A stretch of DNA of 64,000 nucleotides from a virus, in IMG/VR virus record IMGVR_UViG_3300031565_000015, positions 1 through 64,000 of that record; one strand, written 5' to 3'. The notes beneath the pieces were generated by a model. That model was not told where the DNA came from, ran no database searches, and saw nothing but the letters and a program-made list of their open reading frames with translations. The position numbers and the translations under genes are program-made. Positions 31,129-40,900 of this stretch are shown one piece after another (positions within the stretch are counted from its first letter, which is position 1; the number at the start of each line of letters is the position of its first letter).

Positions 31129-31466
31129 TTAAAATTACTCCCTATTCCGAAAAATGCCCCTATTCTAACACCCAAATAGCCGACCTTACTTGTTATCTTC
31201 CAGGACGTTTTGCCTACATCAATTTCAAACTGTTTATCGGCGTATGCCCGTTCTGCTTTGTTTTTGGCTCTGCCGCACCGGAAGTCATGGCGACAACTGG
31301 CGACAGGGTGTCTGTGCCTCGGGAAGAACCCCTGGAACAACCGAGGTACGGAAGAACCGTCCCATGTGAAGTCTATCGGGATATATTCATCGTCACAAAC
31401 CAACGGAGCGGTCAAAGCCCTATGGTCCGGTTGGCCCTCTACGTTTCGCATGTATATCAGTGTCAT
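31125..31466 (-). CDS. DUF1353 family protein
   Basis: 113 residues. ALTAPLVCDDEYIPIDFTWDGSSVPRLFQGFFP and RHRHPVASCRHDFRCG match DUF1353, a phage protein near lysis and tail genes with conserved D-x-SVP and HD residues. GGAGGGGG site. Activity not known. Confidence 0.8.
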   Translation of the reverse strand: MTLIYMRNVEGQPDHRALTAPLVCDDEYIPIDFTWDGSSVPRLFQGFFPRHRHPVASCRHDFRCGRAKNKAERAYADKQFEIDVGKTSWKITSKVGYLGVRIGAFFGIGSNFK

Positions 31467-31752
31467 TTATTTCCCCCTCCAGTTTCTCTATGCGATAATC
31501 GTGATTCATAACCGTCACCCGAAGATTGTCAGTATCCCGGCACATTGTGGTTATTTTACTTGATATAGCTGACTCTAATTTATCCATTGTTTTCTGCTGG
31601 GCGTTAGACCTCTCCACCAGAACCCCAACATCGTGTTTAAAATCGGATAATATATTCAGTCCAAGAGCTACCATAGATGCTATTAATCCCATAACTGTAG
31701 TTTTATATGCTACTAACCCCCAATGCTCTTTTACCGGCTGTGGTGTCGCCAT
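31420..31752 (-). CDS. Membrane-anchored coiled-coil protein
   Basis: 110 residues from the ATG at 31752 (GAGGTGAG site). One membrane helix (TTVMGLIASMVALGLNIL) near the N-terminus is followed by a long coiled coil ending in HAKRRGPTGP. The layout (N-terminal helix, periplasmic coiled coil) fits an i-spanin or a holin accessory. Confidence 0.6.
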   Translation of the reverse strand: MATPQPVKEHWGLVAYKTTVMGLIASMVALGLNILSDFKHDVGVLVERSNAQQKTMDKLESAISSKITTMCRDTDNLRVTVMNHDYRIEKLEGEINDTDIHAKRRGPTGP

Positions 31753-31759
31753 ACTCACC

Positions 31760-32491
31760 TCATAGATACTGTCTAAGTGGTCCAATTACCTTCTGGTATT
31801 CGGTAAGGCAGTTGGTACCAATCCCCCATTTGGTTCCGACAATCCCCCGAAGCTCTTTCCGTCTCTGGCAGTTCTTAATGCCAGTGTTGATTAAAAAATG
31901 CCGTTCACTCGCAATCCATTTATCCTTTCGTATCTCCCCGAACTTCCTGTTAAATTTATACCAAATCCCGTCAGAAATCAAGGATAGAGAGTTTCCTTTA
32001 ACAAGTGTGCATACGCACAATACCAAACCGATAATACTCTTGGGATATGTGATGGCCAGGAAGATATCGTGGCTGTTCAGTTCTTCTGATTTATCAGGAT
32101 CAAACCGTGCTAACACCCTGTAAATCTGATAAGCTACCAGAGCTGTGAATACGGGGATAAATGCTGATTCCACCAGACCAGCAGCCCATGAGATGCTGAA
32201 AGCCCCAGATGTATGTCTGATGCCCCAAGCAACTTCCCGGGCTGCGTGATCCTCAGTGAGTTGAACCCATGAGAACCACGTGGCCCCAGCCGTCTCATAA
32301 ATTAGAAAATACAGCCAGAATACTTTCAACTTCAACCTCCGGTATGGTACCAGATGCACAATATACCCAAGTAGACAGATTATGCAGAAATGTAAACCGA
32401 GCGAGTGGTAAATTTTAGTTTCAAGATAAGTGGGGGCGACAGAGTAGATACGCCCTGTCACCCCGAAAATTATATAGAACAGAAATTCCAA
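31760..32491 (-). CDS. Multi-span membrane protein with conserved C-terminal region
   Basis: 243 residues. At least four membrane helices in residues 1-165 (IIFGVTGRIYS, LHFCIICLLGYIVHLV, VFWLYFLIYE, SAFIPVFTALVAYQIY). The C-terminal region includes RKFGEIRKDKWIASERHFLINTG-like sequence (IASERHFLINTGIKNC) and GTKWGIGTNCLTEY, with paired cysteines. Function unknown; lysis-region location. Confidence 0.65.
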   Translation of the reverse strand: MEFLFYIIFGVTGRIYSVAPTYLETKIYHSLGLHFCIICLLGYIVHLVPYRRLKLKVFWLYFLIYETAGATWFSWVQLTEDHAAREVAWGIRHTSGAFSISWAAGLVESAFIPVFTALVAYQIYRVLARFDPDKSEELNSHDIFLAITYPKSIIGLVLCVCTLVKGNSLSLISDGIWYKFNRKFGEIRKDKWIASERHFLINTGIKNCQRRKELRGIVGTKWGIGTNCLTEYQKVIGPLRQYL

Positions 32492-32761
32492 TCAGCTACC
32501 ACCACACTTTACATCGCCCGCGTCATCCAACAGCTCCTGGAGTCGCTTGAAGTCGGCATCGTGGTCAGGGCAATCCTCTTGCGCTTGTTTAAGAACTCCG
32601 GCAACCAATTCGAAAAGGTCACCCTTCCCCTCTACGCTCACTGCCGTCTTTTCGCTGCATCTGAAAGCGTCAAGAGCTTTGGCATTAGCCTCCAGAGCCG
32701 CCGCTATTTTCGGGCAGTCTATCGCTATACTGGCTATAATCTTCATTGCTTCTTCAATCAT
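32492..32761 (-). CDS. Hypothetical helical protein
   Basis: 89 residues from the ATG at 32761 (TGAGGAG). Helix-rich, acidic, with three cysteines (DCPKIAA, EDCPDHD, VKCGG). Function unknown. Confidence 0.6.
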   Translation of the reverse strand: MIEEAMKIIASIAIDCPKIAAALEANAKALDAFRCSEKTAVSVEGKGDLFELVAGVLKQAQEDCPDHDADFKRLQELLDDAGDVKCGGS

Positions 32762-33176
32762 TCTTTTTCTCCTCAATCAGTGGTAAAATTAAATCCATTT
32801 CGTCCCCGGTCAGCACGTCATACCTGGGATCGCCCCAAACCTCAAAGTCAACAACTATTTTTTCAATTCCAAGATCAATTTCCGCGTCCATCAGTTCTTT
32901 AATGTCCTTCTGGAACTCCATCACGTTTTTTATTGTGATCCCCCCGCCTTCGGCTTCAATAACTTTTCCGCCGATATCTTTTTCAGCGTAATGCGACACA
33001 AGAGCTTGTCTGGCTTCCTCCAGTACCTTAAAATCATCGGTTATTTTAGCCAGGCATCTCCGTATTGCGTACTGGTCTTTAACTGGCAGTTTTTTCGTTT
33101 TGATTGATTCAATAGCTGGGTTGATTGCATGGTTACGCACCATTGTGTTTGTGATTTGCTCGTTTGTCATTTTCAT
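32754..33176 (-). CDS. DUF1617-like tail-region protein
   Basis: 140 residues. LPVKDQYAIRRCLAKITDDFKVLEEARQALV and MEFQKDIKELMDAEIDLGIEKI are familiar from tail-region phage proteins of the DUF1617 kind. All-helical with a beta end. GGGAG site. Confidence 0.6.
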   Translation of the reverse strand: MKMTNEQITNTMVRNHAINPAIESIKTKKLPVKDQYAIRRCLAKITDDFKVLEEARQALVSHYAEKDIGGKVIEAEGGGITIKNVMEFQKDIKELMDAEIDLGIEKIVVDFEVWGDPRYDVLTGDEMDLILPLIEEKKND

Positions 33177-33178
33177 TT

Positions 33179-35602
33179 TTAAGCTCCCGTTTTAAGTTGT
33201 TTAAGTTCTTTTTCGAGTTGTTTAATTCGTTCATTTGCGTCCTCTGCCCATATTGCGGTTCCCATAGCAATTTTACAGGCTGATTTTGCATATTTAGTCA
33301 CATCAGTCGGATTTGTTGTGGCGCCTTTAAATGGCTTATTAGGTTTCTTTGCATCTTCTAACGCCCACTTCAAATAATCCTCGGAGACAAGCTCCGCCTT
33401 GTCCTTATAAATAGAATGTTTTTTGATGTCGGGAGAAAAAGTATACCAATCGTCATCTGCATATGCGGCACCGGCACCGGTAAAGCCGAAACAGTAATTA
33501 AACTCTCCCCCATTCATTCCATACCATTGCACAGCACTGTCTTGAGTGGGACTTGTTATATCCAAAATACCGTATTCTTCCCGCCAGTATTCTGTTTTAG
33601 CTGGCACACTATCATTCCCATAGTATTTTTTCACAGCTATAAAGTCTGAATCGGCAGGACTCGCAGAATTATGATAATATTCCTGGACAATACCCGTAGT
33701 GCCAGCATCGGTGGACTCAAGATTAAATAGTGATGTCCCTGTACTCTTAACTCTTAATTTATAAGTGCTGGAGGTGTCGCCTATTATTACGTTGCCCCTA
33801 TCTAATGTTAAAACATTTGAATAAGACGTTCCTGCGTTTACTTGGTCAAATGTCCACCTTACGACCCCAGCAGTTATCGTGGTCTTTAAGTCTAAATTAT
33901 AAGCGGTCGCACCGGGATACTGCCAACGCTGATATACAGTTTGGTCAGCAGTAGACGTGGATGTAACCCCCAATCTCCCATTAACAGTCAAAACCCCACT
34001 CGCCAAACCCAACAGATCGGGATCAGCAGTTATGCCTATATTTCCTCCATTTACCAAGAGATCACCGTCCATGTGGACGTCACACCCTACAAAAGCAGCA
34101 TACCCAGCCGTATAAAACTCAAGGCGTTCGGCTGACACTATTCCCACATAATTACCGTCTGTGAGCCTATAATCCCCTGTCGAGTAAATAGACCCATTTA
34201 CACCAAGGAGATTTGTCGAGCATTGCAGAAGATCGGGATCAGAGGTATTACCGATATACCCGGAATCAGGAATACCGATGTTTCCAGTAAATGTACTCAA
34301 ACCTGTTTTGTCAATTGTTAATCGAACAGTACCCGCCGTAACTATTGTCGCATAGCTATTGTCTATTGCAGCGCCATAGGCGTTGAATGAAGCCTCTCCT
34401 AAACCAGAATCATAATCAGCCGACAAACTTGCGCGTAAAGTATTTAGTGTCAATGCGGCGTCGATACTCCCGCTGTCCATATAAAGTCCGATTGTGGAAT
34501 CTGCCCTCAATGTGATGGTCTGAAAAGGCCATAAAGACCCTGTGGATGTACTCTGTTTCCATCCAATATTAAATGTACTCGTTCCCGTATCCTCTGGCCA
34601 AATTCCAAACACCCCGCCCGAAGTGTTTGTCCCGAATGATATGTCTTTCGTTCCATCCCATTTTAAGATACCCGTGTTCGTATCATCCCCGATCAGGGTT
34701 ATATTCCCACCTGCCAGTACATTAATGCCTGCCACGCCCGCGCTGCTTAAAGTAATGATATCTGTTATGTTATTTCGTAAACTTAAAGATCCGCCAGTCA
34801 TGTAAATATTATTTTGACCCGCCCCTACCTGTCCAATGGTTGTGGTGGCCCCGTATGTGGCGTACAGCGTTCCACCATCATAAATCTGCATACCACTTGA
34901 AGATAATTTTATGTGCTCATTTGCTTGATCTCCAAGGTAAGCAACACCCGAAGCAAGTTCGAAATTCTTTACGCTATTGGCATACCCTTCCATTCCGGTT
35001 GCGGTAATAAGGAATTGGTTTGTTGTCCCTGCGGCTTTTCTTAGTAAATATAGATAACCACCATCAAGCACCCCCAATTGAGCCCGTCCATATGTTGCGC
35101 CATTAGGAAGACTGTCCAAGGTATGACCGGTTAAAGCCGCAACCGTGGCGGATTGATTTGCGCTTGTCTGGTCTGCATTTGCACCGACATCTGAGATATC
35201 TGCCGACGTGATTTGATTTGTTAGGGTTATAGAGCCCTTCATCGTTATCGTGCCGTCTGTGCCATTAATAATGATATAGTGAGCCGCTAAAGTAGAATCC
35301 CCGGCAGCAAGCCCATATTTGTCAGCAACTATTCCATAGCCACCGTTAAGATTTCCGACCAAAACCATATCGGTACTCGATTCAACAACTTTTATGACAG
35401 GGACGGAAGGGTCTATCTTTATATGATCTGCCGTGCTTCCAACTCTTAATAACCCCGGGAGCGTGTTTAGCACCTGAGTCGAGTCGTCGTCCTGGGAGTC
35501 AGGTCCGGCCACAACCATATCCCATGTGCCGATAGGGGTGTCTTCACCTACTGTTTTTGCCACCGGAGTTATGTCTGCCCAGTCTTGTAATGAAAAGCCC
35601 AT
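33179..35602 (-). CDS. Tail fibre / receptor-binding protein
   Basis: 807 residues. A short N-terminal attachment part (MGFSLQDWADITPVAKTVGE) is followed by long beta-rich repeats with many TG-x-L and NG-x-I units (about 150-620), and a C-terminal piece with a coiled coil (ANERIKQLEKELKQLKTGA) typical of trimeric fibres. It likely sits at the tail tip and recognises the host. Confidence 0.7.
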   Translation of the reverse strand: MGFSLQDWADITPVAKTVGEDTPIGTWDMVVAGPDSQDDDSTQVLNTLPGLLRVGSTADHIKIDPSVPVIKVVESSTDMVLVGNLNGGYGIVADKYGLAAGDSTLAAHYIIINGTDGTITMKGSITLTNQITSADISDVGANADQTSANQSATVAALTGHTLDSLPNGATYGRAQLGVLDGGYLYLLRKAAGTTNQFLITATGMEGYANSVKNFELASGVAYLGDQANEHIKLSSSGMQIYDGGTLYATYGATTTIGQVGAGQNNIYMTGGSLSLRNNITDIITLSSAGVAGINVLAGGNITLIGDDTNTGILKWDGTKDISFGTNTSGGVFGIWPEDTGTSTFNIGWKQSTSTGSLWPFQTITLRADSTIGLYMDSGSIDAALTLNTLRASLSADYDSGLGEASFNAYGAAIDNSYATIVTAGTVRLTIDKTGLSTFTGNIGIPDSGYIGNTSDPDLLQCSTNLLGVNGSIYSTGDYRLTDGNYVGIVSAERLEFYTAGYAAFVGCDVHMDGDLLVNGGNIGITADPDLLGLASGVLTVNGRLGVTSTSTADQTVYQRWQYPGATAYNLDLKTTITAGVVRWTFDQVNAGTSYSNVLTLDRGNVIIGDTSSTYKLRVKSTGTSLFNLESTDAGTTGIVQEYYHNSASPADSDFIAVKKYYGNDSVPAKTEYWREEYGILDITSPTQDSAVQWYGMNGGEFNYCFGFTGAGAAYADDDWYTFSPDIKKHSIYKDKAELVSEDYLKWALEDAKKPNKPFKGATTNPTDVTKYAKSACKIAMGTAIWAEDANERIKQLEKELKQLKTGA

Positions 35603-35611
35603 AATGCCCTC

Positions 35612-37522
35612 TTATTTATCGTATGTTTTGGCTGTAAACGACATGCTGATATCTTCTTTTATCTGCATTGATTTAATCAGTGCGTCAAAGACTCCTCCGT
35701 ATTCGTCACCACTTATAGTTACCACATCGTTGGGCTCCATGGCAAGTAGAGTGGCTTTCGAATTGAAACTTATCTGAGATTTAGCAAGCAGTTTTCTCTT
35801 CAGGGCGAGAACTCCGATCCGTTGAGCGTCCTGTGAGTCTCGAACCAAATGTGTGGTGATTGTTTCATCTGAAATATTATTGCTCACATCTATGACATAT
35901 GTATCTCCTGTATCCCAATCGTCACTTGAGAGGGTCCCCGTAACTGTTGTCGCTGTGTTTGCGGTGATTGGTGCTGTTGCTCCGGTAGCTGTGTTAGTGG
36001 CCGTCCCCCCAACCAGACTGTCAACCGGCCAGTCCTGCCCGGCATCTGTCAGTGAGGAGGCGTTATCAGCCCCAGTGTGCGCTCCGGATGAAAACTTGGA
36101 TGATACTCTCACTTTCTGCCACATATTCTGTATCTCGTCGGCAGGTTGCCACTCAATGAATCCACTGTCTGTATCTATCCGTTCCAGAAGATTAGCACGG
36201 AAACTGTCAGGCCCTATCTCCTGCGGTTTGGTGATGTCAGCATTCGTAATAGTCTTTACAGATGTTTTCGAATAAGGGAACAGGCATATTTTTTCACGAA
36301 CTGTGATATATGAATTGCATTGGAGCAGCAGCGCCGACAGCACAGTTTTTCTGGGAATTTTAACGTCGAACACACCGTCCCATACTAAACTCTGACCGGC
36401 ATTGATGACCTCTGTGGCTCCAAAAGAAACGTCATCTATGTCTGCGGACTGGAACCCCATATCTATCAGAATCCAACGGATTAAAGACGCAGGGCCGCCA
36501 ATCACGAATAGATCCCCTGTATCCCAGTCATTGTCAGCCCCGCCAGATAAAGTCCCCTCCACAGTTGTTCCGGCGTTGTCCGTTATTTTAGCATAACTCC
36601 CATCTGTTAGATTAACGACGTAAGAGCCAATGAGGGCGTCCACCACCCATGTGGCCCCGGCATGTGTCAAACCTGCTGCCCCGTCCGCCCCGGTGTGCGC
36701 CCCTGTCTCGCTTCCATTTATCTGCGCGGTGTCGGTGCGAGTGAATAGTGTCGGGATAGGATAGAAAGCGTCGCCGTTCCGAAATAAACCGTGCGCCCCT
36801 CCTGCGGCGATTAAAGCCAGGAACACTCTGTAGCTTACCCCGTCCAATCCGGTAGCGTCGCTCTGCGTAAATGTAAACCCCGGTGATGACCAGTCATGCT
36901 TGTATCCCATATCTCTGGGGGACCTAACCTTACTGATTGAATACGTTTTGGATGCAGGCCCCAGGAGGTAATACCGAACACCGCCGCTCAATATGCTCTG
37001 GAGGGGTACAAAAGGGTTTCCAATTGGGACAGGAACACACCGTTGTGTGTCCGCAGTATCGTTGGATAAGAAAGCGTCCTTTACTAAATTTGTATTAGGG
37101 TAGTCCCCCTGAAGGTACTGCTGGACGAAATCTTCGCACTCAAAGAGTAGTTTCTGAGACTCAGAGTTGCATCTTTTTACATTGAAACTCCAAGTTCCCA
37201 TGATCAAATCATTTACCACAAGTTCTACTTTTACAGAGGCGTCTATGAAGTCAGAAGCGTCCAGAATACTCCCGGCATTACTGGCCTGAAAACTGAGCGT
37301 ATTGGGAGCTTGCACCCCGTACTCTGACTCGGAAGCCGAGAGGGATATACCACTGAAAGTTCCTGCGATAACCTTTGCAGAATAGTCTACCGCATCGTAG
37401 GTTATTTCGACCAGTGACCACCTGTGTGTTACGGCCCCCCGTGTGATAATAGTTAATAGCCAAGCGAACGTTTTAGAAGTTGCCGCCGCCGCCGCAATCT
37501 GTGGTGCCGAGTAACTAAGCAT
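35612..37522 (-). CDS. Tail hub protein (DUF2163-like) with two repeat domains
   Basis: 636 residues. N-terminal part (YDAVDYSAKVIAGTFSGISL, GTWSFNVKRCNS, IGNPFVPLQSILSG) is like hub/baseplate proteins of siphoviruses. Two copies of a ~68-residue beta domain lie at residues 274-343 and 480-546 (GAHTGADGAAGLTHAG and GAHTGADNASSLTDAG, each ending WDTGD-x-(F/Y)VI). These may be carbohydrate-binding or exposed decorations. It follows the tape measure and a minor tail gene, in the normal tail-tip position. Confidence 0.7.
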   Translation of the reverse strand: MLSYSAPQIAAAAATSKTFAWLLTIITRGAVTHRWSLVEITYDAVDYSAKVIAGTFSGISLSASESEYGVQAPNTLSFQASNAGSILDASDFIDASVKVELVVNDLIMGTWSFNVKRCNSESQKLLFECEDFVQQYLQGDYPNTNLVKDAFLSNDTADTQRCVPVPIGNPFVPLQSILSGGVRYYLLGPASKTYSISKVRSPRDMGYKHDWSSPGFTFTQSDATGLDGVSYRVFLALIAAGGAHGLFRNGDAFYPIPTLFTRTDTAQINGSETGAHTGADGAAGLTHAGATWVVDALIGSYVVNLTDGSYAKITDNAGTTVEGTLSGGADNDWDTGDLFVIGGPASLIRWILIDMGFQSADIDDVSFGATEVINAGQSLVWDGVFDVKIPRKTVLSALLLQCNSYITVREKICLFPYSKTSVKTITNADITKPQEIGPDSFRANLLERIDTDSGFIEWQPADEIQNMWQKVRVSSKFSSGAHTGADNASSLTDAGQDWPVDSLVGGTATNTATGATAPITANTATTVTGTLSSDDWDTGDTYVIDVSNNISDETITTHLVRDSQDAQRIGVLALKRKLLAKSQISFNSKATLLAMEPNDVVTISGDEYGGVFDALIKSMQIKEDISMSFTAKTYDK

Positions 37523-37928
37523 CTGCTATCCTCCCTATAACTTTTAGCCTTACGCTGCTTACAGCCTGATAGAAATGGTAGTCGCTCCGGCTCAGAGCAT
37601 CTCTGAACTTAATCACATATGTGTGAGTGTCGGTCGGGTGTGCCCATTTAAACGACTTTGAAATACCGTAGGCTTTGGCAGTGTCAAAATAAAAGTCCAT
37701 AATTGTGCCGATATCAGAACTCGTTTTAACAGAAAAAACGAGCGTTGCATAGAATATCTTTTTGGAGCTATACGTTACAACTTCCTCCGACCCATCTCCC
37801 GCCATGTGGATCACTTGGTTGAACTGCCCGTCTTCTATTATTACCTGCTGAGGGCTGACAGAAAAAGTCGTGGTGGCGTAATCAGGTGTTACTGTGTCTA
37901 AATAATCATACATCTCTTTTGCAGCCAT
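37515..37928 (-). CDS. Minor tail protein, distal-tail position
   Basis: 137 residues, beta-rich (QVIIEDGQFNQVIHMAG, YVIKFRDALSRSDYHFYQAVSSVRL). It lies directly between the tape measure and the hub, so a distal-tail role is likely by position. Its end overlaps the hub start. Confidence 0.65.
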   Translation of the reverse strand: MAAKEMYDYLDTVTPDYATTTFSVSPQQVIIEDGQFNQVIHMAGDGSEEVVTYSSKKIFYATLVFSVKTSSDIGTIMDFYFDTAKAYGISKSFKWAHPTDTHTYVIKFRDALSRSDYHFYQAVSSVRLKVIGRIADA

Positions 37929-40900
37929 TATGCCACACTCCTTACCGCTTGGATCAGGTCAGTATCCCCGCCTTTCAGTCCTTTTTTAACTACGGTGTTT
38001 ATCACCTGACCATCAACATTCAGATTTATTGTTAGATTTACTTCTTTCCCAGATCCCGATCCCACATATTTCGCAACTGCTTTACCGATTGCGTCCGGAT
38101 CGGCACCTACTGATTTTAGAAAACTTTCATTTTTATCACTTCCGTATACGGGCACAATCCATTCTTGACCAGCTTCACCCGCTATCGATGGGCCCGTAGT
38201 TAGCCCCCCTCCAGCGTACTTTGGCATACCGTCACTAACCACTATTCCTCCAACAGATTGGCCTAATGAATTCACTTTCAGCCAACGGTCCATGGTGTGA
38301 CCAAACATGTCCGCAATTGTTTTACCTTGCCAAATCCACGAATAAGTTACCGCGGCTTCTTTTTCATACGCTTCTATAGTTTTCCCGGCAGTGGCCCCCC
38401 CGAGGTCCGATCCTGCAAAAGTCAAACCCAACCCCTCTGAGAAACTATTGAAAAATCCAACAACCGTCTCTAACTGGCTCTTAACATTCCCGCTCAAAGT
38501 ATTAATAGCAGTATTCGCGTCAGTAAAGGGGCTTTCTGTATTCAATAATGCAGCATAAAGGGCCATCGCCCCTGTCGTATCATCACCTTTCGCTATATCC
38601 GCAGCACCGCCCACATCTTTTAACGGGGTTTCGAGATTCCCAAGGTTCGTAACGACATCATCAAACGCCTGCTGAAAAGGTGTTCCTGTTTTTACTTTAG
38701 CAATGATCAGATCCGCGTAACCAGGTACCAACCCGATCGCTGTCATAAAGTCATAGAGAGCGTTAGTGGCGTTCTCAATGTTTCCTCCGGCGGAAACTCC
38801 CAGATCGAGATCTTGGGTTGTTTCAGAATTTACCCAAATGCCATCCCCGCTATTTAACTGCTCCAAGAAACCAAACCCCTTAGATTCCGCATATGATTTA
38901 CCAAGGTCGTCTGCGTCAGGTAATGATACCGCCCATTGCCCAGCTTCCGCTATCCACTTCCAGACGCTTTTTGTATTGGCAAATGTTTCAGCCATATCCG
39001 TGATATTTTTATTTACAGCCGTAAGGTTCCAGCCAGCAACCATATCACTCAATTGAGTGGGAGGGGCTCCCCCGGCATTATCTCCTCCAGATATGGTTGT
39101 CCCGAGGAAAGCAGAATTTACCATATTTCCTAAACTTGCAAAATTGAAGTTAACCCATGAAGACCAATCTATCTTCTTTTTCTCTACGGGGTCTAAGAAC
39201 TGTACCATATCAATCCAGTTGTACTCTTCCTTGGTAATTAGATTGAGTGGATCTGTGACGCTAGGTAATGACCATAATTGTCCTTCTGTATATGTGGTTA
39301 AAACTCCCGTATTTATAGGTACGTCAAACAGCTGTCCCTTAGAGTATATTGTAAGGACCGTATTGTTTCCAGGAACAGAGAATAATTGCCCTTCTGTGTA
39401 TGTTGTTAAAACATCAGTATTTGCTGGAACATTAAATAACTGACTTTCAGCATAAGTTGTTAAAACATCCGTGTTCAAAGGGACAGAGAATAATTGCCCT
39501 TCGCTGTATTTAGTTAAAACATCCGTGTTTCCAGGAACAGAGAATAATTGCCCTTCTGTGTATGTTGTTAAAACATCAGATGGTAATGGCACGTCTATAA
39601 TTTCATTTTTTAAATAGGTTGTAATAAAATTTTCAGTGTTTGTATCATTTGGCAATTGGTACATCGCGTCTTTGGTGTATATTGTCTTGACAAGTGGGTT
39701 TGTGGGATCAAGTGGCAAGGGGAAAGACACCATGTCATCCCATTCATAGGAAATTTTAGTACCCCCGACGGTAGTTACCCATTCAGTACCATACACACCC
39801 TTGAGCATTTCTAAGCCTCCGAGGACGTTATCAAATATTGTGGAGTACCCTTCTGAATCCGCATAGTAAGACTTCATAAACGGCAAGAAATTCTGCTCAA
39901 TAAAAGAAACCAAATCCCCAACGTTCTCCGGAGATTCAACAGCCGCAGCCATTTTCTCCCCATAAACCTTATCAAAAAACTCCTTACTTCCAACGGTTGC
40001 TAAAGACCCCCCTTGTAAAGATATTATGGCATCATCTATTGTATTTATACTCCCCAATAAAGTATCCGCCAGCGCCTTCTGCTCACTCAATTGCTGCTCG
40101 GTCAGAGCGTCGATTTCCATCAGGATATCAACCATGTTTTCAAGGGCCGCCAGACCATTTTCATAGAATCCCTCCTCCGTCGGGTCTAAGCCGTTGGCGT
40201 ATTGGGATACAGTATTGAATTGGTTTGTCCATTCTGCCACACCCCATTCGGATCGTTGCTTTCCCATGAGCCATTCTATGATCCTGTCACCCTGACCTGA
40301 TATCGCCTTCTTCTTTTCATCTATGATTTGTTGAATTTCTCTTTGTGCAGCCTCGGCTGACAGTTGGTTCGCTTTAGCAGTATTCTCCGTAAGAGTCTTC
40401 AGAGATTCGTTAGCTTCTTCCTGCGCAGATATCATATCTTTATAGGCGTTAACGGCGTCCATACTTCTAAATTCTTGCCCGCCGTACTTATATATAGTAA
40501 AGTTAGCAAACCCTCCCGAGGAGGTAGACTGAGCGGTTGATGCCCCTCCGGAACTTGGCGCTGATGATGGACTGGAAGCCGCTGACAACTCGTCGTTCAG
40601 TGCTTTGATCTTCTGGAGCTTCAACCGCTCAAGGGACACCTCATCCGTTGCATATTTCTCACGTTCCGCAAAGTCTTTTTCCAGCAGATCCATCTTATAG
40701 TCGAATGTCTCTTGTGCTGTTTTTTCCAGTTCTTCCTGAATCTTCGCGTCAACGTCCTCCACCTTTTTGGCGTACTTTTCAGCGACTTCAAGCTCTTTAT
40801 TTACTATTTCATCTGTCAGTCGGGCGGATTCAGCGGCGAACCACTCCTCCAGCTTTATCTTATCCTCTACGTGCAGGGCGTAAGTGTCGTACTTTCTCTG

